Source: Desulfobacula sp. (GTDB lineage Bacteria > Desulfobacterota > Desulfobacteria > Desulfobacterales > Desulfobacteraceae). Taken from it: 14,106 nt of DNA. The notes below the pieces were generated by a model, which saw nothing but the letters and a program-made list of their open reading frames with translations, was not told where the DNA came from and searched no databases. Shown in pieces: positions 14,033 through 14,106 of the stretch (positions are counted from its first letter, which is position 1; each line of letters opens with the position of its first letter). The position numbers were made by a program, and so were the translations under genes. The stretch is from contig JABIYQ010000139.1 in the NCBI GenBank assembly GCA_018702715.1, positions 1 to 14,106 on the forward strand. The letters are read 5' to 3'.

Positions 14033-14068
14033 TAACACCGGTTTCAGCTGCGCTGTAAACATTCGTTA
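14033..14068. repeat. Interrupted 36-bp dyad (TAAC...GTTA), weakly attC-like
   Basis: Outer arms TAAC (14033-14036) and GTTA (14065-14068) and inner arms GTTTCAGC (14041-14048) and GCTGTAAAC (14052-14060) are inverted repeats, with 4 unpaired bases on each side between inner and outer arms, a 3-bp loop, and one extra base in one inner arm. This is the general plan of an integron attC site read on the minus strand, but it is shorter than known sites and the outer positions do not fit the RYYYAAC/GTTRRRY consensus. It could equally be an operator or a hairpin at a gene end. Confidence 0.35.
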
Positions 14069-14106
14069 GGGATTGAAAACTTATTAATTGGCTTTCCATT
14101 CTGTAC
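14044..14106 (-). CDS. Possible C-terminal tail of a minus-strand gene entering from the right edge
   Basis: From the right edge one minus-strand frame is open for 20 codons (VQNGKPINKFSIPNECLQRS) to a TGA at 14046-14044. The composition is protein-like, and a stop inside the dyad would fit a gene ending there, but 20 codons are too few to prove coding. No family is recognisable. Confidence 0.2.
   Translation of the reverse strand, partial: VQNGKPINKFSIPNECLQRS

Larger units (their letters stand above)
13851..14106. other. Intergenic region upstream of the EamA-type gene
   Basis: No complete gene in 256 bp; all frames on both strands are interrupted. It is AT-rich up to about 14030 and must hold the transporter promoter on the minus strand; TAATAT near 13948-13953 (minus) could be a -10, but no good -35 accompanies it. 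From 14033 on, base composition is more balanced and a dyad is present. Confidence 0.5.

Noticed and set aside
14061..14080. GTTAGGGATTGAAAAC-like ending reminiscent of a CRISPR repeat
   Set aside because: Only one occurrence is present, with no second copy or spacer pattern before the edge.

Overview
The window is AT-rich (by eye) and carries compact bacterial genes. It looks like chromosomal DNA of a Gram-negative anaerobe, most plausibly a sulfate reducer of the Desulfobacterota (Desulfobacter/Desulfobacula type). The reasons are the diaminopimelate aminotransferase route (DapL), two MoeA paralogues of which one carries a C-terminal binding-protein-like domain, an OmpA/VWA outer-membrane lipoprotein, and a large cytoplasmic M16C peptidase. 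The assignment is inference from gene content; there is no rRNA or tRNA in the window.

Layout. 1-1791 (minus): undecaprenyl-diphosphatase uppP, followed 10 bp downstream by a phosphohexomutase cut off by the window edge; together these are envelope precursor genes. 1792-2110: intergenic region between divergent genes. 2111-3226 (plus): lipoprotein with a VWA domain and an OmpA-type peptidoglycan-binding domain, ended by a strong intrinsic terminator. 3465-9140 (minus): five genes in one direction, in transcription order a short DUF2062-like membrane ORF, rsmA/ksgA, dapL, moeA, and a moeA fused to a PBP-like domain. A 143-bp gap with a candidate promoter separates rsmA from dapL, so this is probably two units. 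9141-9450: AT-rich intergenic region with inverted repeats. 9451-9813 (plus): a small basic protein with a predicted coiled coil and winged helix. It is followed by three tandem 18-bp repeats and then by a 993-residue M16C zinc peptidase (9884-12865). 12984-13850 (minus): EamA-family exporter. 13851-14106: no complete gene, but a dyad and perhaps the tail of another minus-strand gene.

How the genes work together. The dapL-moeA-moeA/PBP unit joins a lysine and peptidoglycan precursor enzyme to molybdenum (or tungsten) insertion into molybdopterin. The Shine-Dalgarno of the first moeA is made of the last two codons of dapL. The second moeA may sense or respond to a small ligand through its C-terminal domain. 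uppP, the phosphohexomutase, dapL and the OmpA-like lipoprotein all concern the cell envelope, though they lie in separate units.

Most of the window is ordinary core genome. The least explained parts are the 18-bp tandem repeats beside the winged-helix gene, the truncated DUF2062 ORF abutting rsmA, the MoeA-PBP fusion, and the dyad near the right edge. I did not see a defence system, prophage, insertion sequence or CRISPR array.
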